From the NCBI GenBank assembly GCA_029215795.1, contig JARDYH010000006.1, positions 20,785,501 through 20,849,500 on the forward strand: DNA of 64,000 nucleotides, given 5' to 3'. Below are positions 10,801 through 24,900 of this stretch, in pieces. Position numbers and translations under genes: made by a program. Within the stretch, counting starts at the first letter, position 1. Each line of letters starts with the position of its first letter. Origin of the DNA: Anniella stebbinsi (lineage: Eukaryota; Chordata; Lepidosauria; Squamata; Anniellidae). The notes beneath the pieces were generated by a model. That model did no database searches, was not told the origin of the DNA, and worked only from the letters and a program-made list of their open reading frames with translations.

Positions 10801-13800
10801 TAAATGAATGAATGAAAGGTTAAGGCAAGCACTGGCCTAGTGCAATGATTACGGGGTGTAACCAGATGGGGCTTTTATTCTACAATTGCCATGCCTTGTT
10901 CATGGAATTTCAAAGGAGATCCTTTGAAATTCATCATCATCCGCTTGTAATCCTCCCATGTTTTCCCACTGTTCCTTCAATCTTTTTTTCTTACCACGGA
11001 AAATTCGTTCAGAAAGAAAAGATGGACTATCTGCACAATGCCTTCTGATAGTTAGTGCTAGGACCTCTCTGTCTGGCAGCACTCTAAAAGCGTAAGCTAC
11101 AAACCAGAAAGGCCTCAATCAAAATCTTGCCTCAGCCCCTTTTTTCCCATTTGCAAGATGGGGAAAATAACACTTGCCTCCTGTGCAGGGCTGTTGTAGG
11201 TATTACTGAGAGCATATATGTGAAATACTTAAAACACTCTAAAGAGCTTTATAGGCTATTGGGGTTAATGTTGTTCAGTTCCACCACTCACTCCCCAAAG
11301 TCCAAAATAACACTTCTGACCAATGCGCTGGAAGCAATCTTGCAGTTAATTGCAGAGGTTGAGCAAAGTGTAGAGAAGGAGCAGCACCATCTAAGCATGC
11401 ACAGCACATACAAATGTAATATTGCCAATGTAATGTCATGCTACCAATATATATGGAGCCACTCCTTCTACCTGCAAAGAAATGAGTTTATTCTGAATGG
11501 ACAGACATATAAGAAACAGACAGGCCAAGATTTTCGAGTGCCATGCTTCTAAATGACAATATTAATCTGAAGGAAACTTATGGCAACTGTTGGCATGATA
11601 TTTTTGGTCCTTCGTGGGTTAAAGGGAGAATAGGAAGGAGAGGTTGAGGCCAATACAAGAGGGGCTCCCTCCTCTGGGAGAGGCACTTCAGTGTCCAACA
11701 TGGCTGCTGGGTTGTTGTTTTTTCATACATTCAACAGCAAACTCTATGGCCCTTTCTACACCATAGGGGTGTAGAAGGAGGGCGATCTCGGAAGTACCTA
11801 ATACACACTATCGGTGAACCCTGTATCAAGAAATATGGTCTGATCCATCATTCTAAACTGAACAAGCTAAACCAGATTGAATTAAAATTGCTGTTCAGGA
11901 AACAAGCATAAACTCAGTCATTGCCATCCAAGTTTCTAGGGCCAAGTAATATTTTCCTACTTCCAGGATTACACAAAAGTGTCATCATTGATAAGAGTTC
12001 CCTCCTCACACTCTCCATACCAACAGGGACACAGGGCTTTTAATCTTGTTTGGCTGGGTTTATCTTTATGTTTTGTTTGTAGGCATTACTTGATAAGTGT
12101 TGGCAACAAATTAAAAGCTTTGGGATTCCTTTAAAGGCTCTCTATTCAGACATGCTATCAGTAATCAAATTCCTAGGGGAAGAGTCATCTTCAGAGTTTC
12201 AAGGGCATTTACCTTCTCCATGAAGCAATGATGGGTCCAGCAGCTCCATCATGTACTCAATTTCAGCATCTAACTCCAGCATGTCACACTGAGCCACGAC
12301 GTAGGTCAGCACTGGTAAAAAGTCATCAGCGCCATACATTCTTCCTTAGTGGGGAGAAAGAGCACAGGCATTATTACAACTCTCCGCCGAGGCTTTTTGC
12401 TGATGTCCATTTTAAAAACCTCTCTTCTGCATTGCTGTTTCCATTCAACAGTATTACTTTAGATCCATGACAAGCGAATGTTGATCTGACATAAATGGAT
12501 CCATTGCAGTAAATTAACTGAGGTTTTTAAGGACCCAGAGAGAACATGACTGCAAACCCAATAGAACTTACAGAAGCACAAGTGCATATATTTTACGTGC
12601 TCTCACTAGCTGTCCTATAGCCTGGGGAGGTGGAGCCAGTTAAGGGATGGGACCTGGCTGCAGAACAATTAAACACTGAGAACAAAATATTTAAATATGG
12701 GGCTAAGTGTACCCTCTATTCATATTTAAACTGTCAGCCTGAATCAAGCAGTTTGTAGTGCAACCTTCCATTTTAGCCCAGAGACCATAAGTTCTCAAGA
12801 AGCTCTTCACCAGCTCCATGGTTTACTGAAGAAAGCACTGTAGAGATGGTTCACTTTCCTTCCTCATTCTACTGAAGGTGTTGTGTGAATGCAATTCTAA
12901 GTTACCACCAATTTATGATTCACTGGCACCCTGCTCCTCCTTGCTCTACCCCCCTCCACCCAAGTCTCCTGGTTAGCCCTACCTAGTAAGCCTTGAACTA
13001 TGCCCAGAACTCTAGGGAAATATAAGCCTATACGGGCACAGACATTTTTATGGCTTAGTCCCCTTTCAAATTATGAAGCTAAGCTTCCAAAACAAATGTG
13101 ACATGAAAGTGGGGGGGAAATGACACCACATTTGTCGTTGTTCTGCACAGTGTGAAAATGCAGTCTAGAGGACAGTTTGTTGCAATTAAAAGCCTGGATT
13201 GGATCCAAACCTTTCTAATATAGAATAATCCTATCCATCTGTGTCAATAAGTTAACTTCCTCAAAGGATTTTAGCTGCAAATATTGCAGAGGTCCACAGT
13301 ATACTTCTCATAATATTAGGACACTAATGTTATTGCTTTCATCCATCTAATCTGGTCAGTTTAGTAACTCCTCTGCTTCGGAGGTGAATGTGTGTTTGTG
13401 TGTGCCACCCCCTCTCAGGATATCTGAGTACCTTCTCGCCAGCATCCAACTGGTCTCTCTGGCATTAAGTGTTTTTACAGTTCCCTCAATGTTCTGGATG
13501 GTAACACAGGAACAGCTGTGCCATAGTAAAATATATTGCATTAATAGCTCAGTTTCTCTGCAACAAACATGGAAGTGAGGGCATAACCATCACTACCATA
13601 TGTAATACAGGAAGATTGACAATTGAACCATATTTCATTCAGAAATTACAGCACCACAGGGGTATTTTGTCATTTAGGGATATTTTGTCATTTAAACTTG
13701 GGTGCTTTTTGTATCAGAGACTGGGTTTGGATGACACGATAATCAATGGTGGGTTAAACAGTCAACGGTGGGTTAAATAGTCAGCAGTTGGTTACTGCGT

Positions 13801-16131
13801 TGTCTGTCTGGGGGGGGGTGTCATACCATGGTTGGTTACTGGGCCGAAATAACCAATGCTGTGCATAGTTGATTATTTGAACAACCATTGGTTGTCGTGT
13901 CATATTGTTACATACAGTTGGTTATTTTCTGCGAATACAGAGTCCCTTGGCAAGAGTGACCACTTCAGTCCCACCTGCAGAACTCACAATGGCTGATGGG
14001 ATACCAGCAGGAGGACTGGGCGGATGTATCAATCAAATACACCATTGACTAATAGTCAACTCAACGCTGGCCTTAATCCACACCATGGTTGATTATAATC
14101 ATGTCGTGTGGGGAGTTTCCCCTCAATAATCAACTGTGGAGTTGACTATTAACCCACCATTGACTACTGTGCTGTCCAAAAGCAGCCGTAGTTTAAGAGA
14201 AAAAGCCTGAATTGACAGTAATATCCAAAACCATTCCCGACACTATAGCAATGGATACATAATACACCATTTAAATGTAGACCAACACTAACTGCTTTTA
14301 TTGCTTCCACAAAGTATTCAGAAAAAGGAATCTAAGGCGTAGCTAGACTCCCCATTGATCTTTCCAAGGTGTTCAGTATGTCTAGTCTCATTCTTCCAAA
14401 AATCTGTTACAGTCATAAGTTACTGCACCAGGCTAGGAACAATGCAAGCCTAGAAATAAAAAGAACCAGCCCATCTCACGAGGAACCAAGATGCAGACTC
14501 TCTGAAGAGTATATCAGATTACAAGATCCCAGAGATAAAGTAAGGAAAATGGGAGATTTTAAACTCTGTTGGAAGATTAAACATTTGCTCATTTTTTTCT
14601 CCTTGTCCAGAAATACCCCAGACAACTTAGAGCAAGAGTCAGCATTTACCTGAATTGTTTTCCATCACAGTGTAAATCAGCTTGCACACTCGTAGTAGCA
14701 GCATGACTTTTTTTTCAGGGGAGTACATTTTCTGCATGGTCATGAACTTAACTTTAATCTTTTCAACATCTACAAAGTCTGGTGTTGGGACAAACACCCC
14801 CAGCTCCTGAGGATTTCGCTGTCGGACAAGTTGAAGGTTTTCTTTCAACTGCTTCCAGGAGCCATCAGCTATATGGAACTCTTTCAACATCACCTCAACA
14901 TGGCCCTTGAGAGGCTTCAGGATGCACTTATGCATGGCCTTCTCTAACACCACATCTGCAAAGAGATAGGCAAGCTCAGTTCACAGCTCGACAAACCTGA
15001 TTTTTGTGTTCCCAAGGGAGAAAAAGAATGGAAATTATTTAATGAAGCCAGAATAATCATTCAGTTAGGTTTCCAGAGGAATTTTAATAGCAAAACCAGA
15101 TTTCCAGATGCACTGTTAAATGGGGGATGGACGGACCCAACCCGCAACTTATATTTTACCTTTACTCATGCTGACTTAGGAAAGAAGACACTGTAAAATA
15201 AGAACAGTACACTGTGCAAAGTATGGACCAAATTTGTATGAATCCCAGAAATTTGGAACACGAGTATGCCTAAACATTTTCTTTGAGAATGTTTAGCATG
15301 CTTTCATTTTTTCAGAGTTTCCATCAGAAGCCACAAACCAACTCAGTTTGCACCAGAAACCAAAGGCCCAAATATACCCTTTAATGCAAGTAAGCCTTGA
15401 CTTTCTCTACAGAAAGGATGCTTATATTTTAACAAGCAACAACCAGTGAACATAAAATGCAAGCAAGGGGAGGGAGAGATAAAAGGGCAGGGAAGATGTA
15501 GAAAAGTATGAACTACTTTGAGATCGACTTAGACCAGATTAGAAAACTGATAAACTATTGCAGGCATCACCAAAAACTCCCAGCATGCCCCAGTTTAGCA
15601 TGCCCTTTTTTGCCTAAACATGCATAGTATTGCACCCTAAATGTGTAATTATTGTACACCATTCACTGAAATGTAATACTTTTGTTGCACCCAAAAAAGG
15701 TAATGGTGCATGACTACCAACAAGATGGATAGATATTATGGAATGAGTATACAAATCACAAAAGTAGAATAGTATCCATTTACAAAATCCTGAAGTGTAG
15801 AGCAATTGTTAATCATACTATCGAACTATCAATTTATCGAACTATCTACACACACATACACAAATTGGGGCAGGAATAGCAACACATGTCACTCACAGAC
15901 ATTCAGTGATTCATCATAAATCTGTTTCTCAGTAAAATTCAACACATCTCTTTGGGGTTGGAGAACTACATCTGTCTGTGTTGATGAAGTGACTCCAAAT
16001 CAATAAGCATGTATGCATGATGCACAGGCTACACAGTTCAGATTACACTAGGCTGGGGGGAAAACACACCAACTTTCAAGAAAATGTATGGTTAGATACA
16101 CTGAAAAATAAAGCAAATAAGCTATGAAGTT

Positions 16132-16201
<70 letters not shown>

Positions 16202-19200
16202 GTATTACAGCTGGCAAAGTTGCACTTCACACATTCCCCAAAAGAAAGAACGGCTGTAAACAGTTCCTTTTGCTTTGACACTATAGTCCTAAAAATCATA
16301 TATCCTTCCTTCTTTCTTCCCTCCTCCCACATTCAAACCGCCCCTGCAGCTGAAAGCTGTGTACTAAATGCAACACTGTTTCAAAGATATTAGGCTACTA
16401 TGCACAATACATAGTCAATATTTGTAGCCTTGAACGAGTATTTGCAAACCTCCGAGATAATCAGAGTGGAGGCACTTTTATCAGTTGCACAGTTTGGCTT
16501 TCTTTAAATTCCTGGCACCTTCTCCCAAATCCAGGGCTCGGTTTTTCTTTCTCTAAGTTAGGAAGGGCCAATCTGCCTCCTGGTCCAACCAGTGCACTGT
16601 TAGCAGCATCTGCTCACAGACCCTTCTATCCATAAGGCTTCTGTGCTGGCAGTTTCTTAAACTCCTGAGCTGTTATGGAATGTTCAAATGCATTCCATAA
16701 TACCTCAGTGGTAGGGCTAATGGCTAAGGAAGTCTCAAACTCTACAGCCTAGGTTTGTTCTTCGGTAGTAAAGCCATCATTATTTTTCCAGCAAATCTCT
16801 ATGGTCTGTGCCTTAATTGGATGTCTCATTTGTCCCTCCGTGACTGTAGAGAGGCAATAATAGTTATCATAGATAATTTTTAATTAAGTTCAATGACTTA
16901 ATTAAACCTCTCTTTAGACCTACTATTAGCCACTTGAAAGTGGAAAGAGGAAGTGCTTTGATAGAGTGAGCAGTTTCCCTGTGACTTCTGAAACACCCAT
17001 CTGCATCCTGTACTGAAATACTCTTTGCAAACCTTTGAAGTAGCACAGCATTTAAATGAGGAAAAATTGCCTGACTAATCTTCTGTCATTAAAGGTCTTC
17101 CTGTTTCATCTCATTTATTAAAAATACTTACATATTAAAATGATTTATAAAATTAAAATTAAAACAAAAACAATACTATTCTGCTCACACTCTTTGCATT
17201 TAGTTGCCAGTGACTGCCTCGCTAGACTTTACAACAGAATCATAGCTCTAATGCACTACACATACTCTTATATAATCTCAGAATTCAGGACTGAATACTC
17301 ACTTTAGTATTAAAAGAAAGAAAAAGAAGAACCATCTGTAAGTATCAATGAGCTTTTGTGAGCTTCTTTCATATTCTGTTCCTCCCAGTGCCCATATACT
17401 TATTTTCCAATGAACCAATCTTAGGCTGTTATGCAGATGCTAAAAATACTAACACTGAGCTCTTCTTCAGTATAGGTAAAATCATTGTTTTAGAAGATCA
17501 TGAAATCTTGAGTATGGACAAGTGTAAAGATATCCTGGTGCTGTTGTTCATTTTTGAATACTCTTGCCAGGTGTCAAAAGACATGCCCACTGGCCATTCA
17601 GTGCTGTTGCACAATGACAGCAGCGAACTCAGTGCCACTAAGTGTGCGGGGATCAGATTTCTAACTCCATGTGGACATTTTAGTCTCATATGATTTAATG
17701 ATTTGTCATCATGCACAAATTATTTTTTTAAAAAAAAATAAAGATGGCGTAGTGCATCCTTCCCCAAACTGGCACCCTGCAGAGTTGATAGACTACAACT
17801 CCTATCTTTCCCAGCCAGCATGGCCATCGGAGAGCACCGGATTGGGGAAAGTCAGTGCAGCACAATGACTAAGTGCTATGAATCAGGAAGCCCCTGGTTT
17901 AAGCCAAGCTTTTGCCATAAACCACTAAGGCAACAGTGGGCAACTTGTGGCCTTCCAGATGTTTTGGCTCACAACTTCCCTCATCCCTCATCCCTGGCTA
18001 TGGTGGTTTGGGAATTGCAGGCCCAAAAATATGGAAAGCTACACATTGCCCACTGCTGCATTTAGGAGGTGGCCTTAGGAAAGCCACATTCTCTGGGCCA
18101 TATTGATCCATATTACAGCCCATTTCCCATCTGTAATATGGATCAATTCAATCTGTAATATGGATCCATTTCTGCATCACCATACAACTTTCTAATCTGT
18201 ATTCATTGAATAGTTTGCCCTATTAGGGCAGTACACAGCATCTTAACATTTCCCCTTGGTTAACCCCTGCTGCTTCATCCATCGCATTTTTACTTCAAAA
18301 CATTTCCCATAGCTTACCATCCACTCTCGTTGAAAGCCTATTGCTTCTCCATTCCCAAACTGGGCTCCAGAGGGGAAATGGGTTATTTCATTCAGCCAAC
18401 ACACCCTCCTCTTCCCACTCCCTACTACTTGAAATGGAGACACCTGCCTTAGCCAAACTGAGAACCTGGGTAACATGCAGAGAAGGGAGGGCAGGAGGAA
18501 GTGAGTGAACAGGATGGAAGTGGCCAGCAAGAAACCCTCACACGGACCTTCTGCTATCTGGGATGGCATGCAGAAACATATGTGCGCCATCTGGAGGGGG
18601 GTAGGGAATAGGAGGAAAGCAGTTCACCCTGCAAGAAATCCCTCCCTCCCTTCCCAACTTCAGGCATTCCAGCATCTGGGATGGGACAGGTTTCGTTGGA
18701 ATGTGTGTGTGTGTGTGTGGGGGGGGGGGTAATTCTCACTGAAGTATTAAATTTGGGTGGACGCTTACATGATATATTGTTCCTCTGCAATATTGTTCAT
18801 ATTGTCATATACAGACAAATATATTATGTGCAAACTCAGTTTGAAATCAAAATAAGGGACTTTTTACCATGAAGACCTTTATCAGACAGACTCCACAGCA
18901 CTGCACTCTTCAAGCAGGGAGTAGTTTACTCCTTGGAGTGAAGGACAGTTAACCTCATTCCAAACTTCAGCTACTTATTTGGGGTAACTCAGGTGAATAC
19001 TTCATGAGAAATGTTGGTGTGGGGATGGGGAAGAATCTAGTACATATCTATTATTTCCCTGACAAAGTTGCAATAACTGAAAGACAAAAGGCACACGTCT
19101 AGACACACTACTGTCTGGATACCTGCAGGAGATAATTTCAAAGGCTGAAACAGTTTTTGGACTTCATATAGAGATCAACTGATTTGGCATAAGTGAAGAC

Positions 19201-21885
19201 TAAGCATGTTTAAAGTCATGCTGTATCAGGCTCCTGCAATGATACTTGGAGACTGCAGACATGTGTGTGGTGGTGGTGGGAATTCTCCCCAAGAGGTTCT
19301 GTTCCAGGTTGAAAGCTGATCTGCACTGCTTATGTCATCACCTCCATCTGTGGTGTGGAAATGTATGGGTGCAGTGCAAGCTGTAGTGAGTGGCAAGATG
19401 CACTGGATCACAGGAGTAAGATGGATGTTACACCCATATCCACCACCCTTCAAAATAGATGGACAGATGTGCCCAGGGGATCTCCGTTGGGTGTGAGGGG
19501 CAAAAACCTTTGGCTAAACAGTAATGTACAACACCCTGGGCTATTATCTGAGGAGCTGATGTAGAGTAAGTTTTACCCTAGCCATGAACCCAACAGCGCT
19601 GAATATGCTACTATATTTCATCCATTGCCACCATACCACACCATCCCCAGTCAAATTTGCAAATATATGGATGAAAACAACTAGCATTCAAATGGTACTT
19701 CTAGAGTGCTTGAAGTCCTGCACATATATTATCCCATTAACTTTGTAGGGTGGCTGTAAGGCTGAGAGTACATTTTCCCCCTTTCATAATACCCAATGAA
19801 ACTGATTGAAATGAAATATTTTTTTGCACAATGCATAAATAGCTTATGGAACTTGACGCCACACAATTACCAGGTTTGAACAATCGACAGGGGAAACAGC
19901 CCATCCTGAGCTTTCCCCCCTGCCCCTGTGCATGCTGGTTGTGTGACCAGCATTTCAATAATTACCCACACTGTATCGTGCGAACCCAGTGCTCAGTGTG
20001 GCAGGAATGGCTTCTTACCTACCTTTCAACCTACGACTTGCAAGTAGGGGTTGTAGAATGGGTGAGAAGCCAGCCCTGCTGTTACATTTCAGGTTTGGAT
20101 GACCTGCAACAAGGTGTGGGTAATTAGGAAAATGGCGGTTGCATGGGGAAGCAACTCATGCTGTATCGTTTTCCCCACTGATAGTCCAAATGCAGCCAAT
20201 GTGGCAAATGATGGCTTTTGAGTACTCAAACTTTTCAGTTCCAAGGGCCGCATGGGATGCTGGATCAGAGGTCGATACACAAATGCACACACACAGCCAT
20301 GCACCCCAACAACCCTAATACATATTGCACTTTCCTCGCTGAGAGAAGTGGCAAGAAAAGAGCACTCTCAATAAGGATCTTTGGGGGAGGGAGTGGAGAA
20401 TACAAGCAGAGGGAAATTGGTCAGGGGGTGGCAGAGGAGGTTAGGGCACCCACGGGAAGGTGAAGTAAAGGCCTTGGGGGGCACATGTGGCCCATGGGCT
20501 GTGCACCCCTGCTGCAAGCAAAGCAAATTGCAAGAGGAGGCTGGTTGTTTTTATGTTAAGTTTGTGGTTTTCCCAGAAACATCTGGCAGCTCCTATTGAA
20601 AACAGGATGTTGGACTAGAGAGTGCACATGTGAAGCACATGGGACACTCAAAAACCAGTCTAAAGTATTATTATGAGTTTCTTTCTATGAACATTAACGT
20701 AACAGGCCTCTAGTTAGAACTTTTCCATTTTATCTCATTCTGCATTACCGGAATATAAGTAGTTGGAGATTATTTGAAGCAAGCCTAGCCCTGGAGGCAT
20801 CATTGATCTCAAAGGAAAATCTGAACAAATAAGAAAAATAAATGCTTCAGCTTACCCTAAAAAGAAAAGCATGGGGTGGGGTGCTATCAGTATGCTGATG
20901 ACATCCAAATATATTTCTCTATGCCCTCAACAACAGCATCAGCTAAGGATAGTGTGTCTCCTCTGAATGAATGAATGCTTGGAGGCGGTAATGGGCTGGA
21001 TGAGGAAAAACAAACTGAAGCTGAATCCAGACAAGACGGAGGTGCTTACTGTCAAGGGCCACAACCTGGGGTTGGAGGTGTGTCAACCAGTTCTGGATGG
21101 GGTTACACTCCCCCTGAAAGACTGTGTTCGCAGCTTGGGGGTGCTCCTGGATCCGTCGCTCCAAATGACAGCTCAGATAGATGCGACTGCCAGGAGTGCC
21201 TACTATCAGCTTCGGCTGATACGCCAGCTACGCCCCTTCCTAGAGTTGGAAGACCTAAAATTAGTAGTGCACGCGCTGGTAACTTTGAGGCTCGACTTCT
21301 GCAATGCACTGTACATAGGGCTACCTCTGTGCCTAGTCCGGAAACTTCAACTAGTTCAAAATATGGCAGCCAGGTTGGTCACTGGTACATCTAGGGGTGA
21401 CCACAGTACACCAGTTTTAAAATCTCTTCACTGGCTGCCAATCAGTTTCCGGGCGAAGTACAAAGTGTTGGTTATTACCTTTAAAGCCCTACATGGTTTG
21501 GGTGCAGGTTACCTACGGGATCGCCTTCTCCCATACAATCCGCCCCGCACGCTCAGGTCCTCTGGGAAGAATTTATTACAGTCAACAAGAACTAGACTGA
21601 CAACCATTACCCAGAGGACCTTCTCTTCTGCCGCTCCCAGATTGTGGAATGACCTGCCGGGAGAGATTCGCCAATTTACTAGTCTTCAGGAATTTAAAAG
21701 ATCTATAAAGACTGATCTCTTCCGGCAGGCCTACCTAGATGAATTTTAAAGTGTTTTATTGGTGTTTTATTGGTATTTTAATGATGTACTGGTTTTATCT
21801 GCTTTTAATCAGTTTTTGTATTTTGTGTTTGGTGTTGCTCCCCGCCTTGATCCGTTGGGAGAGGCGGGTGATAAATAAATAAATA

Positions 21886-21923
<38 letters not shown>

Positions 21924-24900
21924 TTTGACCACAGATGTGGCAAAATGAAATGTGGAGTACATTGGCTTAGGTAAGCTTTGTTCTATTGCCTGTGATGACT
22001 CAATCCAGCCGCCACATAGCTCAATGCTTAAATCAGCAACATCTGAAGTGTCTGCTCTGCTGTGGTTACTTGCAAACCTCAAGACTGGTGAAGGCAGCAA
22101 AACTCTTCAAAAGCAAGCTTTCTGCTTGCTTAAACTGCCTCTCTGCATAATTAGAGATTGTTCTGTCTTTCTTTCATAAGACATCAGTTGCTCAACTAAA
22201 CTCACCAGCTAAAACACAATGCTCCGCACACACAGTCATTAACATATTTTTAAAGTTATCATTTTAGCAATCCACCAAAGCCAACATACTTTAAACCATA
22301 CCCTTGCAGTAATCAGCAAGCGCCGAATACACAAACCACAAGGAAGTGGGGAAAAAAGAGTAAAGTTTTGGAGCACTGCAAAATCTCGACGTACAGTACT
22401 ATCTGTCATATTAAGTCTAAACTACATTGGGTGTAGAGAAAAAATAATAATCACAGGATATTATTTCATTGGCAATGTATTCTATTAACACTGGATCAAC
22501 AATTACTCATACACATGGAAATAGCTTCTCTATTCAGGACATGACAAAGTTTCAAAATACACTGAAGCATTCCCAGAGAAAGTAGTTCTCAGCCAGCATT
22601 CCATATGAATTTTTATGCTAGAAAACCAACAAATTTATAAGCACACCAAATCGATGGGGAAGAAAACTGCTCGGTGAAATTAGCGCACAAGAAAAGTGTT
22701 TTGTCCTGAGGGAAGTTTATAAACCCACCTTTCAACCATTTTTAGAAATATGAAGATGGGCACAGACAACAGTCCAAGGAGGCAAGCTGCACTTTGATAC
22801 AGATCTCTCCATAAGCACATACAACGTTTATATATGTAACACAGAGGGAAACCAGATCTAAGGTAATACTCTATCTTTCTTTCATAAGACATCTACACCT
22901 TGCATTACTTTAAGAACTTGCCCAAAGTTTGAATTTTGAATAATTTGAGGATCTTCTCCAGGTGTAAGCACCAGGTGAAATCTGGTAGGTGATGACTCAG
23001 GAACGGGGCCTTATCAGCAGTGACATCCCATTTGTCAAATAACCTTCCCCAACAAGTAAGAGAAGCACCAACTCATCATTCAGAAGACAAGTTAAGAATA
23101 ATTATGAGTAGGTCTTTAAGTTCTGAAATTGTATGATTTTATTGCTGCTATTTTGAACGTTAATGATACTGTTTAAATTATCCTCTGATTCTGCTTTTTA
23201 AGTGGGGGGAGGATTAAAAAGATGATATTAACTATCTGTTATTCTGCTGCTTTTATGGACAACTTGTTGGTTTTTGTATGCTACTTTAATTTTTTTAGTT
23301 GAAAAGCAGATTCTAAATATTTCAAATAAATAAAACCAAACACATTACAGCCCCATGTTGCAATCCTGCAATCTAAGAGTAAGAAAGTAAGATGCAACCT
23401 GAAAAACAGAAAGGCATTAAATATCTGTGTTTATAAAATGCTTGGTTATAGTGGCTATAATACAGTATTAAAATATAGCTGCCACCTGCCATGCAGCCTG
23501 TTTTTATACACATTTATTCAAAAGTAAGTCTCAGTTGATCTAATGATACTGGCTCTTAAGAAAGTGTGCACAGGATTGCAAACCAGGCAGAACAATCCTA
23601 TATTTACTGAGAAGTAAGTCCCACTGCGCTCCATAGGGCTTACTTGAGATAAGTATGCACAGGATTGCAGTCTTTAAGATCCTGTCAATGTCTGTATTTC
23701 TTTCTAAAAGGAAAGTTGAAGTGCATGTAGCTGCAATACATCCTTGTTCCCTCGGCTCTCACACTCCATCTTGACAGTAAATTTCTTTGGCAGGGAACCA
23801 TGTTTTGTTTATGTTACTCTGTAAGTCATGCACATTGTACACTGATGGTCTCATTTTGAGAAATCTTGTATTCTAAACAAAACCTCTCCTCTTGTAGGGT
23901 GGTTTTTTTGTTTTTGTTTTTTTAATGTTAAGTATACTAGATTTTAACTAGGGGGAGCAACCGCTACTCCAACTATTAACAGAAAATCGGGACCTTTCAA
24001 CTCAGCGTGGGAACTGCAACCACAGAGACAGCAGGTTTTCAATTTTAACAGGTGCCACAAGAGAAACGAGCCATGCACTTGCTTACCTATTTGGTCTTCC
24101 GGGATCAGAGATTCAATGGGAGGATCCAGTTCGGAGCTCTGAGACAAGTAGCTCTTGACTTGGGTCATAAACTGCCGAATAGTTTGAAGCATGTCTGTGC
24201 TGGAAACATGGCACTCTTTGTTTTCCTGTAGGAAGCTGACGTAGTCCTGAACCAGGCAACCAAAATAGGTGCGCTTGTCTCGAGACATTTCTGCTATTTT
24301 CTTGATCATCCTCTTCTCTGGGGTCATGAAGGAACTGAAAACGCCACTCATTTTCCGCAGCTGGGATTTAACAATTTTGGGGAGCACAAACGAACTGGTC
24401 CTTTTCTTCTTGGGCTTCAAGGGGGGTGCCATGCTTTCTTGGTCACTTTCCCCCTCATACTCCTCCAGGCTGCTGTTAGTATCCCCATCGTAAGCAAAGA
24501 GTGGCATGCTCCGATCAAAATCCAGCGAGTCAGAGGAGGATGTGGACAGGCTCATGTCACTTAGTCTCTGCCTGCCTCCATTCCACTGCACTTGTGAGTC
24601 AGAGTGTCTAGTTAAGCTCTTTTTGCTTTCTGACGTGTCCTGCTGAGGCGGGGCTCCACCTAGAATGCTAGCAGTTTCTGAGCTATGCACCGAATTATGC
24701 CTGGGTCCAATTACTGCTGAGCTCTTTGCGTCGCTCTCTGCTTGAAAAGAGAGTGCCTTCTTCTTCAGGCGAGGCGGTGGGATAGGGGTTGGCCTCTTGC
24801 GCAGTACATCCAAGTTCCAGTGTTTGCTGTGGTCGACAGTTTCTGGCAGACTGGCCTGGTTTATAGTCCTCGACAGCTGAGGGCTTGCAAGGAGGCTATG

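Noticed and set aside
18681..18735. (GT)n with G-run as a possible regulatory Z-DNA or G-quadruplex site
   Set aside because: Only one long G-run is present and nothing else supports a function.
22166..22893. Direct repeats as proof of a 690-base retrotransposed insert
   Set aside because: No tail or recognisable element lies between them, so it is only listed as an observation.
23944..24086. Continuation of the RIN2 exon 7 frame past PEDQI
   Set aside because: A consensus GTAAGC donor ends the exon at 24087; the extra residues ([10 protein letters not shown] and on) are intron read-through and absent from known RIN2.
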